64,000 nt of DNA from positions 1 to 64,000 of the forward strand of contig LAZY01000043.1 in assembly GCA_001013295.1 (NCBI GenBank). Direction: 5' to 3'. The first letter of the stretch is position 1. The number at the start of each line of letters is the position of its first letter. The translations under genes and the position numbers were made by a program. The notes under the pieces are model-generated. The model was not told where the DNA came from, ran no database searches, and saw only the letters and a list, made by a program, of their open reading frames with translations. The DNA comes from Chryseobacterium indologenes. GTDB taxonomy: Bacteria > Bacteroidota > Bacteroidia > Flavobacteriales > Weeksellaceae. Below, piece by piece: positions 1 to 8,639 of the stretch.

Positions 1-75
1 TTTGACTTATATCTTCTTTTTTCCAAGATATTTTTTTAAAAATCAAAATATCGAAATCTTTTTTCTATGAAATAC

Positions 76-116
76 AAAAAAGAGACTGTCCTTTTGAGAC
101 AGCCTCTTTTTTATTG
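76..116. terminator. Bidirectional hairpin terminator
   Basis: A ten-base arm (AGAGACTGTC) pairs with GACAGCCTCT across a short T-rich loop, with one mismatch. A T run follows on the plus strand and an A run precedes it, so it could stop transcription in either direction. No gene ends inside the window upstream of it, so the gene it serves lies off the left edge. Bases 1-75 show nothing else. Confidence 0.6.
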
Positions 117-271
117 GAATATTTAGTCATCCCTGTTCCTTCAATCGCTCTTCTTATTTTGTATTAAAAATTTCATAAAATCTTATTAATAAACGGTATG
201 TTTTGTTTTTTTTCCGTTATAAGTTGTACACAAAAACTATCTTTGTGAAAACTAATATAGATAGTCGATAC

Positions 272-2350
272 ATGTTTTTAAAAAAAATAAAACCGTTCCT
301 GTATTTAGGAGTTTTCTACCTTCTTATTTCATTGATAATAAGAACCGTATTCTTTTTCCACCCCATCACTACCGCTAGTTTTGGTTTTTTTGAGGTCATA
401 AAAGTTCTGCTGGTAGGTCTTGTCAATGATATTTTTGTATTCATTCTGGCCAGTGTCATCCTAGCCCTCTACTTTTTGTTTTTGTCTAATTCAAAATACA
501 AAAAACCTTACGGCTACATTATTTTTGGAGCACTGGTTTTATTCTTCCTTTATATCTGGCTTATTCCCAATAATATTTTCAAGCAATATGGAGGATCTGT
601 CACAGAAGTTGCCCTTGTTTTCGTAGGAATAAAGACTCTTTTCTTCGGACTGATGCTTTTCTTGCCTACCCAAAGGATAAAAATTCGCAATACCCTGTAT
701 TTTATTACATTATTGCTATATGTTCTTGTTATCATCTTCAATGGAGTAAGTGAATATTTCTTCTATAATGAATTTGGAGTTCGTTATAATTTCATTGCGG
801 TAGATTATCTGATTTATACCAATGAAGTTATCGGGAATATTATGGAAAGTTATCCGGTTGTTCCCCTGTTCTCAGGCATCATGATCGTTACGCTTACCAT
901 TACATGGTTTATTTATAAGAAAACCAAAGATGAATTACTTGAGCTGCCTGATTTTAAACAGAAAATGATTCTACTGGGGTCATTTATCATTCTTTGTGCA
1001 GTCAGTCTGCTGGCCTTACCTTCTTTAATGCAGATCAAATCAGACAATGTATTCGCTGATGAAATTGAAGCCAATGGACTTCCTAAGTTCTACTGGGCTT
1101 TCACTCACAATGAGCTTGATTATTTCCAGTTTTATTCACAGCTTAATCAGCAACAGGCTGAAAAGAGTTTTTTAAGCCAGTTTCCACAGCATACATTATC
1201 CAGAAATATTGTCGCGGAACAACCTGAAGTAAAGAAAAATGTAGTACTGATCTCTATTGAGAGTCTTTCTGCAGATTTCATGGCACATTACGGAAATACT
1301 CAGAAAATTACTCCATTCCTGGACAGCCTTGCGGAAAAGTCATTGATGTTTACCAATCTTTATGCTACAGGAAACAGAACCGTACGCGGACTGGAAGCAT
1401 TAACTCTTTGCATCCCTCCTACTGCCGGGGAAAGTATCATCAAAAGAAATGATAATAAAAATAAATTCACGACAGGAAATGTATTCAAATCAAAAGGATA
1501 TGATGTAAAGTTCCTATATGGCGGATACAGTTATTTCGATAATATGCAGGATTTCTTTGGCGGAAATGGTTATGATATTGTAGACCGAAACAACTTTAAA
1601 CCTGAAGAAATCACTTTTGCCAATGTTTGGGGTGTTGCTGATGAAGATATGGCTAAAAAGGCCATTCAGGTAATGAATGCTGAAGCTAAATCAGGGAAGC
1701 CTTTCTTCAATCACTGGATGACGGTATCCAATCACAGACCTTTCACTTATCCTGATGGAAGAATTGATATTCCGGGTACAGCAAAATCCCGTGAAGGAGG
1801 TGTAAAATACACCGATTACTCTCTTAAACTGTTTTTTGAAATGGCTAAAAAACAGGATTGGTACAAAAACACTGTCTTTGTTATTATTGCAGACCACTGT
1901 GCATCGAGTGCAGGAAAAACGGAACTTCCAATGGATAAATACAGAATTCCTGCTATGGTATTCTCAGAAGGATTTATCCAGCCTCAGAAGTTTGACACCC
2001 TGATGTCTCAGATCGATGTAATGCCTACAGTTTTTGGATTACTGAATTTCAGTTACAAGTCTAAATTCTTAGGTCAGGATGTCTTCAAAAAAGAATTCCA
2101 GCCTAAAGCTTATATTGCGACTTATCAGGATCTGGGCTTTGTAAAAAACAATCGCCTGACCATCATTTCTCCGGTGAAAAAAGTAAAACAGTACTCTCTT
2201 GAACTGGAAAAAAGCGATCTTGCTCCTGAATTTAAATTGTATTATAACGAAAAATTATTAAAAAATACGGATCAGAAACTGGTAGACGATGCAATTTCAG
2301 CATATCAGTCAACATCATATTGGTTGAAGACTAAACAACTTAACCGATAA
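272..2350 (+). CDS. LTA synthase family / sulfatase-fold phosphotransferase
   Basis: Integral membrane phosphoglycerol- or phosphoethanolamine-transferase-like enzyme of the alkaline phosphatase superfamily. About five hydrophobic helices fill residues 5-250. An extracytoplasmic sulfatase domain follows, with the metal-binding Glu in VLISIES (about residue 330), the catalytic Thr in NRTVRGLEA (about residue 370) and the metal motif IIADHCASS. Gram-negatives lack lipoteichoic acid, so the natural substrate is probably an envelope glycolipid or glycan; this is inferred. The frame is open from a TTG at 203, but ATG 272 starts right before the first helix. A -10-like TATCTTTG at 238-245 lies inside the longer version, so 272 is preferred. 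Confidence 0.85.
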   Translation: MFLKKIKPFLYLGVFYLLISLIIRTVFFFHPITTASFGFFEVIKVLLVGLVNDIFVFILASVILALYFLFLSNSKYKKPYGYIIFGALVLFFLYIWLIPNNIFKQYGGSVTEVALVFVGIKTLFFGLMLFLPTQRIKIRNTLYFITLLLYVLVIIFNGVSEYFFYNEFGVRYNFIAVDYLIYTNEVIGNIMESYPVVPLFSGIMIVTLTITWFIYKKTKDELLELPDFKQKMILLGSFIILCAVSLLALPSLMQIKSDNVFADEIEANGLPKFYWAFTHNELDYFQFYSQLNQQQAEKSFLSQFPQHTLSRNIVAEQPEVKKNVVLISIESLSADFMAHYGNTQKITPFLDSLAEKSLMFTNLYATGNRTVRGLEALTLCIPPTAGESIIKRNDNKNKFTTGNVFKSKGYDVKFLYGGYSYFDNMQDFFGGNGYDIVDRNNFKPEEITFANVWGVADEDMAKKAIQVMNAEAKSGKPFFNHWMTVSNHRPFTYPDGRIDIPGTAKSREGGVKYTDYSLKLFFEMAKKQDWYKNTVFVIIADHCASSAGKTELPMDKYRIPAMVFSEGFIQPQKFDTLMSQIDVMPTVFGLLNFSYKSKFLGQDVFKKEFQPKAYIATYQDLGFVKNNRLTIISPVKKVKQYSLELEKSDLAPEFKLYYNEKLLKNTDQKLVDDAISAYQSTSYWLKTKQLNR

Positions 2351-2415
2351 AATTTCAATCTTTTAAAATCAGATTATCACTTAAAATATTTAAATTCACC
2401 AATAAATTTATTTGT

Positions 2416-3279
2416 ATGAGATGGACAGACGACAGAGGCGGAAACGTTGATGACCGCCGTGGTTCCGGAGGCGGAGGCGGTGGTATGATCGTAGGCGGCG
2501 GGCTTGGAACTTTAATTATAGCTGCAATTGTGTTCTTTTTGGGAGGTGACCCTTCCGGTATTTTGAATTCCGGAAGTTTACAATCTGCAGACAACTCAGG
2601 AGAAAGAAGAGAATTAACGGTACAGGAACAGAAAATTGGGGAAATGGTCAAAATGATGGCCGCATGGAATACCCAAACCTGGACCCAGATCTTTAGGGAA
2701 AATGGGATGACCTACAGTGATCCTGAAATCGTACTTTTCCAAAGTACAACAAGTTCGGCTTGCGGTACTGCACAGTCTGCCATGGGCCCCTTTTACTGCC
2801 CTGCCGATCAGAAAATCTATATGGACATGAGTTTCTTTGGTGAGCTGCAACAACGATTCGGTGCCAAGGTAACAGAATTTACAGTAGCCTATGTTCTTGC
2901 CCATGAAATGGGACACCATATACAAACCCTTTTAGGAACTACTCAAAAGGTAGATGCACTCAGAAGGAGCGGAAGATATTCTGAAGCAGAAATGAACAGG
3001 GTATCTGTAGCTACAGAATTACAGGCTGATTTCTATGCCGGAGTCTGGGCCAAACGTACAGACGACTCCAAGAAAATTCTTGAACCCGGAGATATTCAGT
3101 CTGCCATAGATGCTGCTCAGGCTGTAGGAGACGATAATATCCAGAAAAGATCTCAGGGATATGTCAACCAGGAAAGCTTTACCCATGGATCATCTGCACA
3201 GCGTAAAGAGTGGTTTATGAAAGGGTATAATACCGGAGATATAAGACAGGGTGATACTTTTAATCAGCTTTTGAAATAA
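2416..3279 (+). CDS. YpfJ-type neutral zinc metallopeptidase
   Basis: Belongs to the putative neutral zinc metallopeptidase family (YpfJ, PF04228). A charged, Gly-rich N-terminus is followed by one transmembrane segment (residues 25-43) and an extracytoplasmic domain. The HEMGH zinc motif is at residues 163-167, and a downstream ELQADFYAG segment supplies the probable third ligand. The length of 287 residues is normal for the family. Physiological substrates are unknown. It follows the LTA-synthase-like gene by 65 bases on the same strand and ends at a strong terminator. Confidence 0.88.
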   Translation: MRWTDDRGGNVDDRRGSGGGGGGMIVGGGLGTLIIAAIVFFLGGDPSGILNSGSLQSADNSGERRELTVQEQKIGEMVKMMAAWNTQTWTQIFRENGMTYSDPEIVLFQSTTSSACGTAQSAMGPFYCPADQKIYMDMSFFGELQQRFGAKVTEFTVAYVLAHEMGHHIQTLLGTTQKVDALRRSGRYSEAEMNRVSVATELQADFYAGVWAKRTDDSKKILEPGDIQSAIDAAQAVGDDNIQKRSQGYVNQESFTHGSSAQRKEWFMKGYNTGDIRQGDTFNQLLK

Positions 3280-3299
3280 TCATTAGATTTAAATGATAA

Positions 3300-3337
3300 A
3301 AAAGCCCCGGCGTGAAGTTTCACGCCGGGGTTATTTA
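3300..3337 (+). terminator. Strong intrinsic terminator
   Basis: A GC-rich 12-base arm (CCCCGGCGTGAA) is followed two bases later by its exact complement, then TTATTT. It lies 25 bases past the zinc peptidase stop codon. Confidence 0.85.
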
Positions 3338-3365
3338 TGTGCACCCATCTGGATGACTTTATTTA

Positions 3366-3406
3366 TTTTAAACCTAACGGGTTTTGAAAATCTGTTAGGT
3401 TTATAT
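3366..3406 (-). terminator. Terminator of the GLPGLI operon
   Basis: AAACCTAAC (3370-3378) pairs with GTTAGGTTT (3394-3402), and the inner GGTTTT/GAAAATC extends the stem. Read on the minus strand it is followed by a T/A-rich run. It sits just downstream of the second GLPGLI gene. Confidence 0.7.
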
Positions 3407-3420
3407 CAATTCCCTTTCAG

Positions 3421-4269
3421 TTATTGTAGTTCAATCGGATTAGAATTTTTCTTAGCATCTTCTTTTACCCTTTCTTCCATTCTTTTTCTCATATCAGCAG
3501 GGTTTTGGTCTCCACCGCCACCAGGTCCTCTTCCGCCACCTATTCTGGTTGCCGCAAATCCTCCTCCCCCTTGAGTCATGAATGACATAGGGTCAGTCTG
3601 GAATTTCTTTTGCTGCTTCAGATAATCAGTTCTTTTTACCTTTAGAGTATTTCCAAACTGGTTTAAAGTAGGAAATTCAGCAATCTTATAGTTTTTCATA
3701 AGATCAAAAGAATAATCACCTTTATCATCTTCTACTTTTACAATCAGGCCAGGAAGTCCTCCGAACTTATACGGTCCATCCTGATAAGGAAGATCTGTAG
3801 TAAACCAGGCGGTCCATTTTCTTCCCCCAAAATCAGTTTCTGCCTTTTGTACTTTGTACTCACCTATTTTTCTGGTTTCGGAAGATATTTTCCATGTCAT
3901 AGGTCTGTCTTCTTCATAAGAATAAATATCTCTGCCTATTCTGTCTTTATAATAAATCTTTTGATTCGCTTTATCTTTTTCCACAGAATAATTGATACTG
4001 CTTCTCAATCCCTCCATCTGATCTCTGCTAATACTGGCTCTTCCACCACCACCCTGAAAAGCTTTTTGCATAATAGAATCTCTTTTGATTCTGTTTTCAG
4101 AATAAAAAACCGATTTTTCGGGAGAAATATCAAGATATGCATTTTCAGTCTTGACATCAGATTTATTTTCTGCATCAGGTTTCATCGTCACCTGATATAC
4201 AAACCTGTTGGCTTGTGCAGAAACATGCTGCATAAAGAGCGCCAGAGCAATAATACCTAATTTTTTCAT
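3421..4269 (-). CDS. GLPGLI family protein
   Basis: Exported Bacteroidota protein of the GLPGLI family (TIGR01200), whose function is unknown. A signal peptide covers residues 1-19 (ending VSAQA). The conserved core includes WTAWFTTDLPYQDGPY and the family hallmark GLPGLI at residues 171-176. A Gly-rich tract (GGGGFAATRIGGGRGPGGGG) precedes a basic C-terminus ending NPIELQ. It lies ten bases downstream of a paralogue with the same N-terminal and C-terminal signatures, so the two form an operon. GLPGLI genes often sit near TonB-dependent receptors; none is visible here. Confidence 0.9.
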   Translation of the reverse strand: MKKLGIIALALFMQHVSAQANRFVYQVTMKPDAENKSDVKTENAYLDISPEKSVFYSENRIKRDSIMQKAFQGGGGRASISRDQMEGLRSSINYSVEKDKANQKIYYKDRIGRDIYSYEEDRPMTWKISSETRKIGEYKVQKAETDFGGRKWTAWFTTDLPYQDGPYKFGGLPGLIVKVEDDKGDYSFDLMKNYKIAEFPTLNQFGNTLKVKRTDYLKQQKKFQTDPMSFMTQGGGGFAATRIGGGRGPGGGGDQNPADMRKRMEERVKEDAKKNSNPIELQ

Positions 4270-4279
4270 TGTATATTTT

Positions 4280-5215
4280 TTATTTTAATTCAATTGGGTT
4301 CTGATCTACATAATTGGTAAAAGAACGATTTTGACTCTCTCCGATAGAGCTGCTTTGCATCGGGGAATTATGGTTTTCTCCCATTCCTCTGTGCATTCCG
4401 CCCCCCGAGCGGCCTCCACCTCTCATTCCGCCACTGTTCATACCACCTCCATGTCTTCCGCCTCCTGCATTCATAGTATCGCCAGCATTATTGCCAGCCA
4501 TTACCTTTCTGCTTTTACCAAACTCAAGTTCTAAAGCCGCTTTATCACCATGGAAGTTGATTCTGGTACTTTGCCTAGCATCAGCACTGATGGGTTCTTC
4601 AAAAGCATTCTGAATCATTATCTTCTTTACAAGATCAAATTTATAGTCTCCTTTATCATCTTCCAGCTTCACGATCAGTCCCGGTAATCCGGAAAATTTA
4701 TATGGACCGTCAGAAACGGAAACCTCTTTTGTAAACCAGGCAGTCCAGATTCTTCCCCCAAAAGTAGCAACAGCTTTTTGTGCCGCATATCCGTTCTGCT
4801 TTTCTGTAGCCTGAGTTATTTCCCATTTTATAGGTCTGTCTTCCTGATAAAAGATCTGCTTTCCTGCGATCTTATCATAATAATACACTTTCTGTTCCGG
4901 AATATTCTTTGTGATAAAATATTCAAAAAAAGTAGGCTCCGAATGTTTTCTTTCTTCCAGTTTCAAAAAACTTTTTTCTTCTTTTTCTTTTGCGTCTGAT
5001 CGGAAAGAAGCAAAAAGAGAATCTCTTATCAATTTTTGTTCACTGATGAATAATGAACGGGTTCCTTTCACATCAAGAAAAGTTCTTTCACTTTTCATCC
5101 CTACCAGATTGATAGAATCAGGATTCACAAGCGTTTCATACACAAATCTTGTGGTCTGGCCGTAAGACATTCCTGCTAAAAACAATACAAAAAAAACAAT
5201 TATTTTTTGTCCCAT
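4280..5215 (-). CDS. GLPGLI family protein with Gly/Met/His-rich tail
   Basis: Paralogue of the downstream gene. It has a signal peptide (residues 1-19), the core motif YKFSGLPGLIVKLED and the same C-terminal DQNPIEL ending. Its distinguishing feature is a long Gly/Met/His/Asn-rich insert in the last third (segments such as GGGRHGGGMNSGGM and GGGMHRGMGENH). This looks flexible and could bind soft metals, an inference from composition only. An in-frame TTG lies two codons upstream; ATG 5215 is taken as the start because it directly opens the signal peptide. It is the first gene of a two-gene operon. Confidence 0.88.
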   Translation of the reverse strand: MGQKIIVFFVLFLAGMSYGQTTRFVYETLVNPDSINLVGMKSERTFLDVKGTRSLFISEQKLIRDSLFASFRSDAKEKEEKSFLKLEERKHSEPTFFEYFITKNIPEQKVYYYDKIAGKQIFYQEDRPIKWEITQATEKQNGYAAQKAVATFGGRIWTAWFTKEVSVSDGPYKFSGLPGLIVKLEDDKGDYKFDLVKKIMIQNAFEEPISADARQSTRINFHGDKAALELEFGKSRKVMAGNNAGDTMNAGGGRHGGGMNSGGMRGGGRSGGGMHRGMGENHNSPMQSSSIGESQNRSFTNYVDQNPIELK

Positions 5216-5370
5216 TGCCAATTTCCTTTATAGATGGAAAATACGATTTAAGGTTAAAATAGGAAATAGTATCTTCGCCTTCTTAAAAGAAAATTTATCG
5301 TATTTTAACATAAACGGGGCTTTAGAAATCCTCTATTAATATCAGAATCATTAAAATAGATAGCTTCGAT

Positions 5371-5401
5371 TTGAGATTGCGGAAATTAGTTCGTATTTTT
5401 G
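5371..5401 (+). promoter_or_regulatory. Predicted promoter of the suf operon
   Basis: A TTG at 5371-5373, a 20-base spacer and TATTTTTG at 5394-5401 match the Bacteroidota TTG/TAnnTTTG promoter pattern. The -10 ends 28 bases before the sufA ATG. Confidence 0.5.
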
Positions 5402-5429
5402 CATCATTAAATCATTCTAAATAAATACA

Positions 5430-5759
5430 ATGATAAAAGTATCAGACTATGCAAAGGAGAAAGCTATCCAGTTGATGACTGAAGATGGTTTTAACCCTGC
5501 TGAAGATTATATAAGAGTGGGAGTGAAAAGTGGCGGATGCTCTGGTTTAGAGTATGTTCTAAAATTTGACAACCAAAAAACAGACACCGATCAGATTTTT
5601 GAAGATAATGATATTAAAATTATCATTGATAAAAAATCCATTCTTTATTTAGCAGGAACTACTCTTGAATATTCAGGAGGATTGAACGGAAAAGGGTTTG
5701 TTTTCAACAACCCGAATGCATCCAGAACATGTGGATGTGGCGAATCATTTAGTCTTTAG
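5430..5759 (+). CDS. sufA: Fe-S assembly A-type carrier, SufA/IscA-like
   Basis: A-type carrier (HesB/IscA family) that accepts and delivers Fe-S clusters in the cytoplasm. The 109 residues match the family length. The three cluster-ligating cysteines are present: Cys37 in GGCSG, and Cys101 and Cys103 in the terminal CGCGES. It opens the suf cluster, 80 bases ahead of sufB. An inverted repeat lies in that gap. The name sufA rests on this context; sequence alone does not separate SufA, IscA and ErpA. Confidence 0.9.
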   Translation: MIKVSDYAKEKAIQLMTEDGFNPAEDYIRVGVKSGGCSGLEYVLKFDNQKTDTDQIFEDNDIKIIIDKKSILYLAGTTLEYSGGLNGKGFVFNNPNASRTCGCGESFSL

Positions 5760-5776
5760 AGAAAGACATAAGATCC

Positions 5777-5815
5777 TAGATTACACCATTCAGAATTTCT
5801 GATCCCTGTAATCTA
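5777..5815. repeat. Nested inverted repeat between sufA and sufB
   Basis: TAGATTAC (5777-5784) pairs with GTAATCTA (5808-5815). Inside it TCAGAA pairs with TTCTGA. No T run follows directly, so an mRNA stability or partial-attenuation element is more likely than a full terminator. Confidence 0.5.
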
Positions 5816-5839
5816 TAATCTGAAATCTAAAAAAATATA

Positions 5840-7288
5840 ATGAGTAAATATACTGAAGACGATTTAAGAGTCGATCTAGAAAATAAAAAATATGAATTCG
5901 GTTGGGAAACGAAGATTGATTATGAAGATTTCCCGATTGGTTTAAATGAGGACATCATCCGTGCGATTTCTGCTAAAAAAGAGGAACCTGAATGGATGAC
6001 TGAATGGCGTTTGGAATCTTTCAAAATCTGGCAGAAAATGGTAGAGCCTGAATGGGCAAATATCAAATATGAGAAGCCTGATTTTCAAGCCATTCGTTAC
6101 TATGCTGCTCCAAAAGCAAAACCTGAGCTGGAAAGCCTTGATCAGGTAGATCCGGAATTATTGAAAACTTTCGAAAAGCTTGGAATTAACATAGAAGAGC
6201 AAAAAAGACTTTCAGGGGTAGCCGTAGATATTGTTATTGACTCAGTTTCTGTAAAGACTACTTTTCAGGATACATTGGCAGAAAAAGGAATTATTTTCTG
6301 TTCAATCTCTGAGGCGATTAAAAACCACCCTGATTTAGTAAGAAAACATCTTGGAAAAGTAGTTCCGAGAGGAGACAACTTCTATGCAGCACTGAATTCC
6401 GCAGTATTCTCTGACGGAAGTTTCTGCTATATTCCTAAAGGCGTAAAATGTCCGATGGAACTTTCCACTTACTTCCGTATCAACCAGGCAGGAACAGGTC
6501 AGTTTGAAAGAACCCTTGTAATAGCTGATGAAGGAAGTTATGTTTCTTATCTTGAAGGATGTACAGCACCATCAAGAGACGAGAACCAGCTTCACGCAGC
6601 TGTAGTGGAACTGATTGCATTAGACAATGCTGAAATCAAATATTCAACCGTACAGAACTGGTATCCTGGTAATGAAGAAGGAAAAGGAGGGGTATTCAAC
6701 TTTGTAACGAAAAGAGGGCTTTGCGAAAGAAACGCAAAAATCTCATGGACACAGGTTGAAACCGGTTCAGCAGTAACATGGAAGTATCCTTCTTGTATCC
6801 TTAAAGGGGACAACGCTATTGGAGAGTTCTACTCTATCGCTGTAACGAACAATCACCAATATGCTGATACGGGAACAAAAATGATCCACATTGGTAAAAA
6901 TACCAAGTCTACCATCATTTCAAAAGGGATCTCTGCAGGGAAATCTCAGAATTCATACAGAGGATTGGTAAAAGTAATGCCTTCTGCAAAAGGGGCAAGA
7001 AACTTCTCTCAGTGTGACTCTCTATTGATGGGTAATGAATGTGGAGCACACACCTTCCCTTATATTGAAATCAAAGATCCTTCTGCACAACTGGAGCACG
7101 AAGCAACGACTTCAAAAATCGGGGAAGACCAGATTTTCTATTGCAACCAGAGAGGAATTGACACAGAAAGAGCTATCGCTCTGATTGTAAACGGATTCAG
7201 CAAAGAGGTATTGAATAAACTTCCGATGGAATTTGCTATTGAAGCACAAAAACTACTTGAAATTTCATTAGAAGGATCAGTAGGATAA
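5840..7288 (+). CDS. sufB: SufB, Fe-S scaffold subunit
   Basis: Core subunit of the SufBC2D scaffold, where Fe-S clusters are built in the cytoplasm. The 482 residues match the family. The diagnostic beta-helix core is present, including SYVSYLEGCTAPSRDENQLHAAVVEL and the C-terminal NECGAHTFPYIE segment that carries a conserved cluster-site Cys. The C-terminal helix (RGIDTERAIALIVNGF) is typical of SufB/SufD. It is followed by the HIUase gene, then sufC and sufD, all in the same direction. Confidence 0.97.
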   Translation: MSKYTEDDLRVDLENKKYEFGWETKIDYEDFPIGLNEDIIRAISAKKEEPEWMTEWRLESFKIWQKMVEPEWANIKYEKPDFQAIRYYAAPKAKPELESLDQVDPELLKTFEKLGINIEEQKRLSGVAVDIVIDSVSVKTTFQDTLAEKGIIFCSISEAIKNHPDLVRKHLGKVVPRGDNFYAALNSAVFSDGSFCYIPKGVKCPMELSTYFRINQAGTGQFERTLVIADEGSYVSYLEGCTAPSRDENQLHAAVVELIALDNAEIKYSTVQNWYPGNEEGKGGVFNFVTKRGLCERNAKISWTQVETGSAVTWKYPSCILKGDNAIGEFYSIAVTNNHQYADTGTKMIHIGKNTKSTIISKGISAGKSQNSYRGLVKVMPSAKGARNFSQCDSLLMGNECGAHTFPYIEIKDPSAQLEHEATTSKIGEDQIFYCNQRGIDTERAIALIVNGFSKEVLNKLPMEFAIEAQKLLEISLEGSVG

Positions 7289-7310
7289 TCCACAGAAAAA
7301 GATGATCTCT

Positions 7311-7721
7311 ATGAAGAAGTTGTTATTAGCATTTTTTGGATTGATTTTCTTCAGTCTTTCTGCTCAGGAAAAGACAGGATTTCAGCTTTCGAGCCACATT
7401 CTGGATATTTCGGAAGGGAAACCAGCCGGGAAAGTAGAAATAGAACTGGAGAAATTTAATGAAACTACTAAGCAATGGGTTTCTATAGGTAAAAAGCAAA
7501 CTGATAATAATGGCAGGGTTTCAGATTTTTTACCTTATCAAAAGACTGGTAATAACGGGAAATACAAACTTATATTCTTTGTAGAAGATTATTACAAACA
7601 TAAAAATATAGAGAGCTTCTATCCGTCAATTGAGGTGGTATTCAAGATCAAGGATAGTGAACATTATCATGTTCCGATCACTTTATCGCCATTCGGGTAC
7701 TCCACGTACAGAGGAAGCTAA
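7311..7721 (+). CDS. 5-hydroxyisourate hydrolase (transthyretin-like), exported
   Basis: Member of the HIUase/transthyretin-related family, which hydrolyses 5-hydroxyisourate in urate breakdown. A signal peptide (MKKLLLAFFGLIFFSLSAQ) predicts periplasmic location. Family marks are the N-terminal SSHILDISEGKPAG, the HYHVPITLSPFGYSTY region and the C-terminal YRGS signature. ATG 7311 is preferred to ATG 7302 because it opens the signal peptide. It lies 22 bases after sufB and 30 bases before sufC, so it is embedded in the suf operon. No other purine-catabolism gene is visible. Confidence 0.88.
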   Translation: MKKLLLAFFGLIFFSLSAQEKTGFQLSSHILDISEGKPAGKVEIELEKFNETTKQWVSIGKKQTDNNGRVSDFLPYQKTGNNGKYKLIFFVEDYYKHKNIESFYPSIEVVFKIKDSEHYHVPITLSPFGYSTYRGS

Positions 7722-7751
7722 TACAATTATAAAAAGAAAAAGTTAGCAAGA

Positions 7752-8495
7752 ATGTTACAAATTAAAGACCTTCACGCCAAAATTGAAGATGGCGCAGAAA
7801 TATTAAAAGGTATTAATCTTGAAATAAAGCCGGGTGAAGTTCACGCTATCATGGGGCCAAACGGAGCCGGTAAATCTACCCTTTCTTCTGTAATCGCTGG
7901 AAAAGAAGATTACGAAGTGACTGGTGGAGAGATTCTTTTCGAAGGAGAAGACATCATTGAGGACGCTCCTGAAGATAGAGCACACAAAGGGATCTTCCTT
8001 TCTTTCCAGTATCCAGTGGAAATTCCGGGAGTTTCTGTAACGAACTTTATCAAAGCTGCTTTAAACGAGACGAGAAAAGCAAACGGATTGGGAGAAATGC
8101 CGGCAAAAGAAATGCTTGCTCTGATTCGTGAGAAATCTGAAAAATTAGGAATCAAAAAAGATTTCCTTTCAAGATCATTGAACGAGGGATTCTCAGGAGG
8201 TGAAAAGAAAAGAAACGAGATCTTCCAGATGATGATGCTTAATCCTAAATTGGCTATTCTGGATGAAACCGATTCCGGATTAGACATTGATGCTTTAAGA
8301 ATCGTGGCAGATGGAGTAAACCACTTCAAAAATGAAGGAAATGCAGTTCTTTTGATTACTCACTATCAAAGATTGCTAAACTATATCCAGCCTGACTTCG
8401 TTCACGTTTTAGCTAACGGAAAAATCATCAAAACAGGTGATAAATCTTTAGCTCTGGAACTTGAAGAAAAAGGTTACGATTGGCTTCTTAACTAA
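7752..8495 (+). CDS. sufC: SufC, ATPase of the SUF complex
   Basis: Cytoplasmic ABC-type ATPase that drives conformational change in SufBCD. Walker A GPNGAGKST is at residues 35-43, the ABC signature SGGEKKR at 148-154 and Walker B LAILDE at 167-172. A D-loop follows (SGLDID), and the switch His is in LLITHYQRLL. The 247 residues are standard. It is in the operon between the HIUase gene and sufD. Confidence 0.97.
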   Translation: MLQIKDLHAKIEDGAEILKGINLEIKPGEVHAIMGPNGAGKSTLSSVIAGKEDYEVTGGEILFEGEDIIEDAPEDRAHKGIFLSFQYPVEIPGVSVTNFIKAALNETRKANGLGEMPAKEMLALIREKSEKLGIKKDFLSRSLNEGFSGGEKKRNEIFQMMMLNPKLAILDETDSGLDIDALRIVADGVNHFKNEGNAVLLITHYQRLLNYIQPDFVHVLANGKIIKTGDKSLALELEEKGYDWLLN

Positions 8496-8529
8496 GAAGA
8501 GGATCGATTATTTCGGAGATCAAAAATTT

Positions 8530-8611
8530 TTCGCTGTCATTCTTTGTGAAGTGTAGCAAAATACAGAATCTCTATTATTGAAAATTGGGATTCCTTGTTT
8601 CCTGGAATGAC
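8530..8611. repeat. Degenerate inverted-repeat element between sufC and sufD
   Basis: A left arm begins TGTCATTC and contains GAATCTC. A right arm contains GGATTCC and ends GGAATGACC. The arms are imperfect complements around an A/T-rich centre. This resembles the TCATTCnnnnGAATCTC-type intergenic repeats seen in flavobacterial genomes, which I recall but did not search. It fills most of the 144-base sufC-sufD gap. Confidence 0.45.
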
Positions 8612-8639
8612 CATATTTTAGTTCAAATAAAAAGAAAAA

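Noticed and set aside
203..271. TTG-initiated N-terminal extension of the LTA-synthase-like gene
   Set aside because: It adds 23 residues unlike a membrane protein start, overlaps a -10-like box, and ATG 272 opens the first helix.
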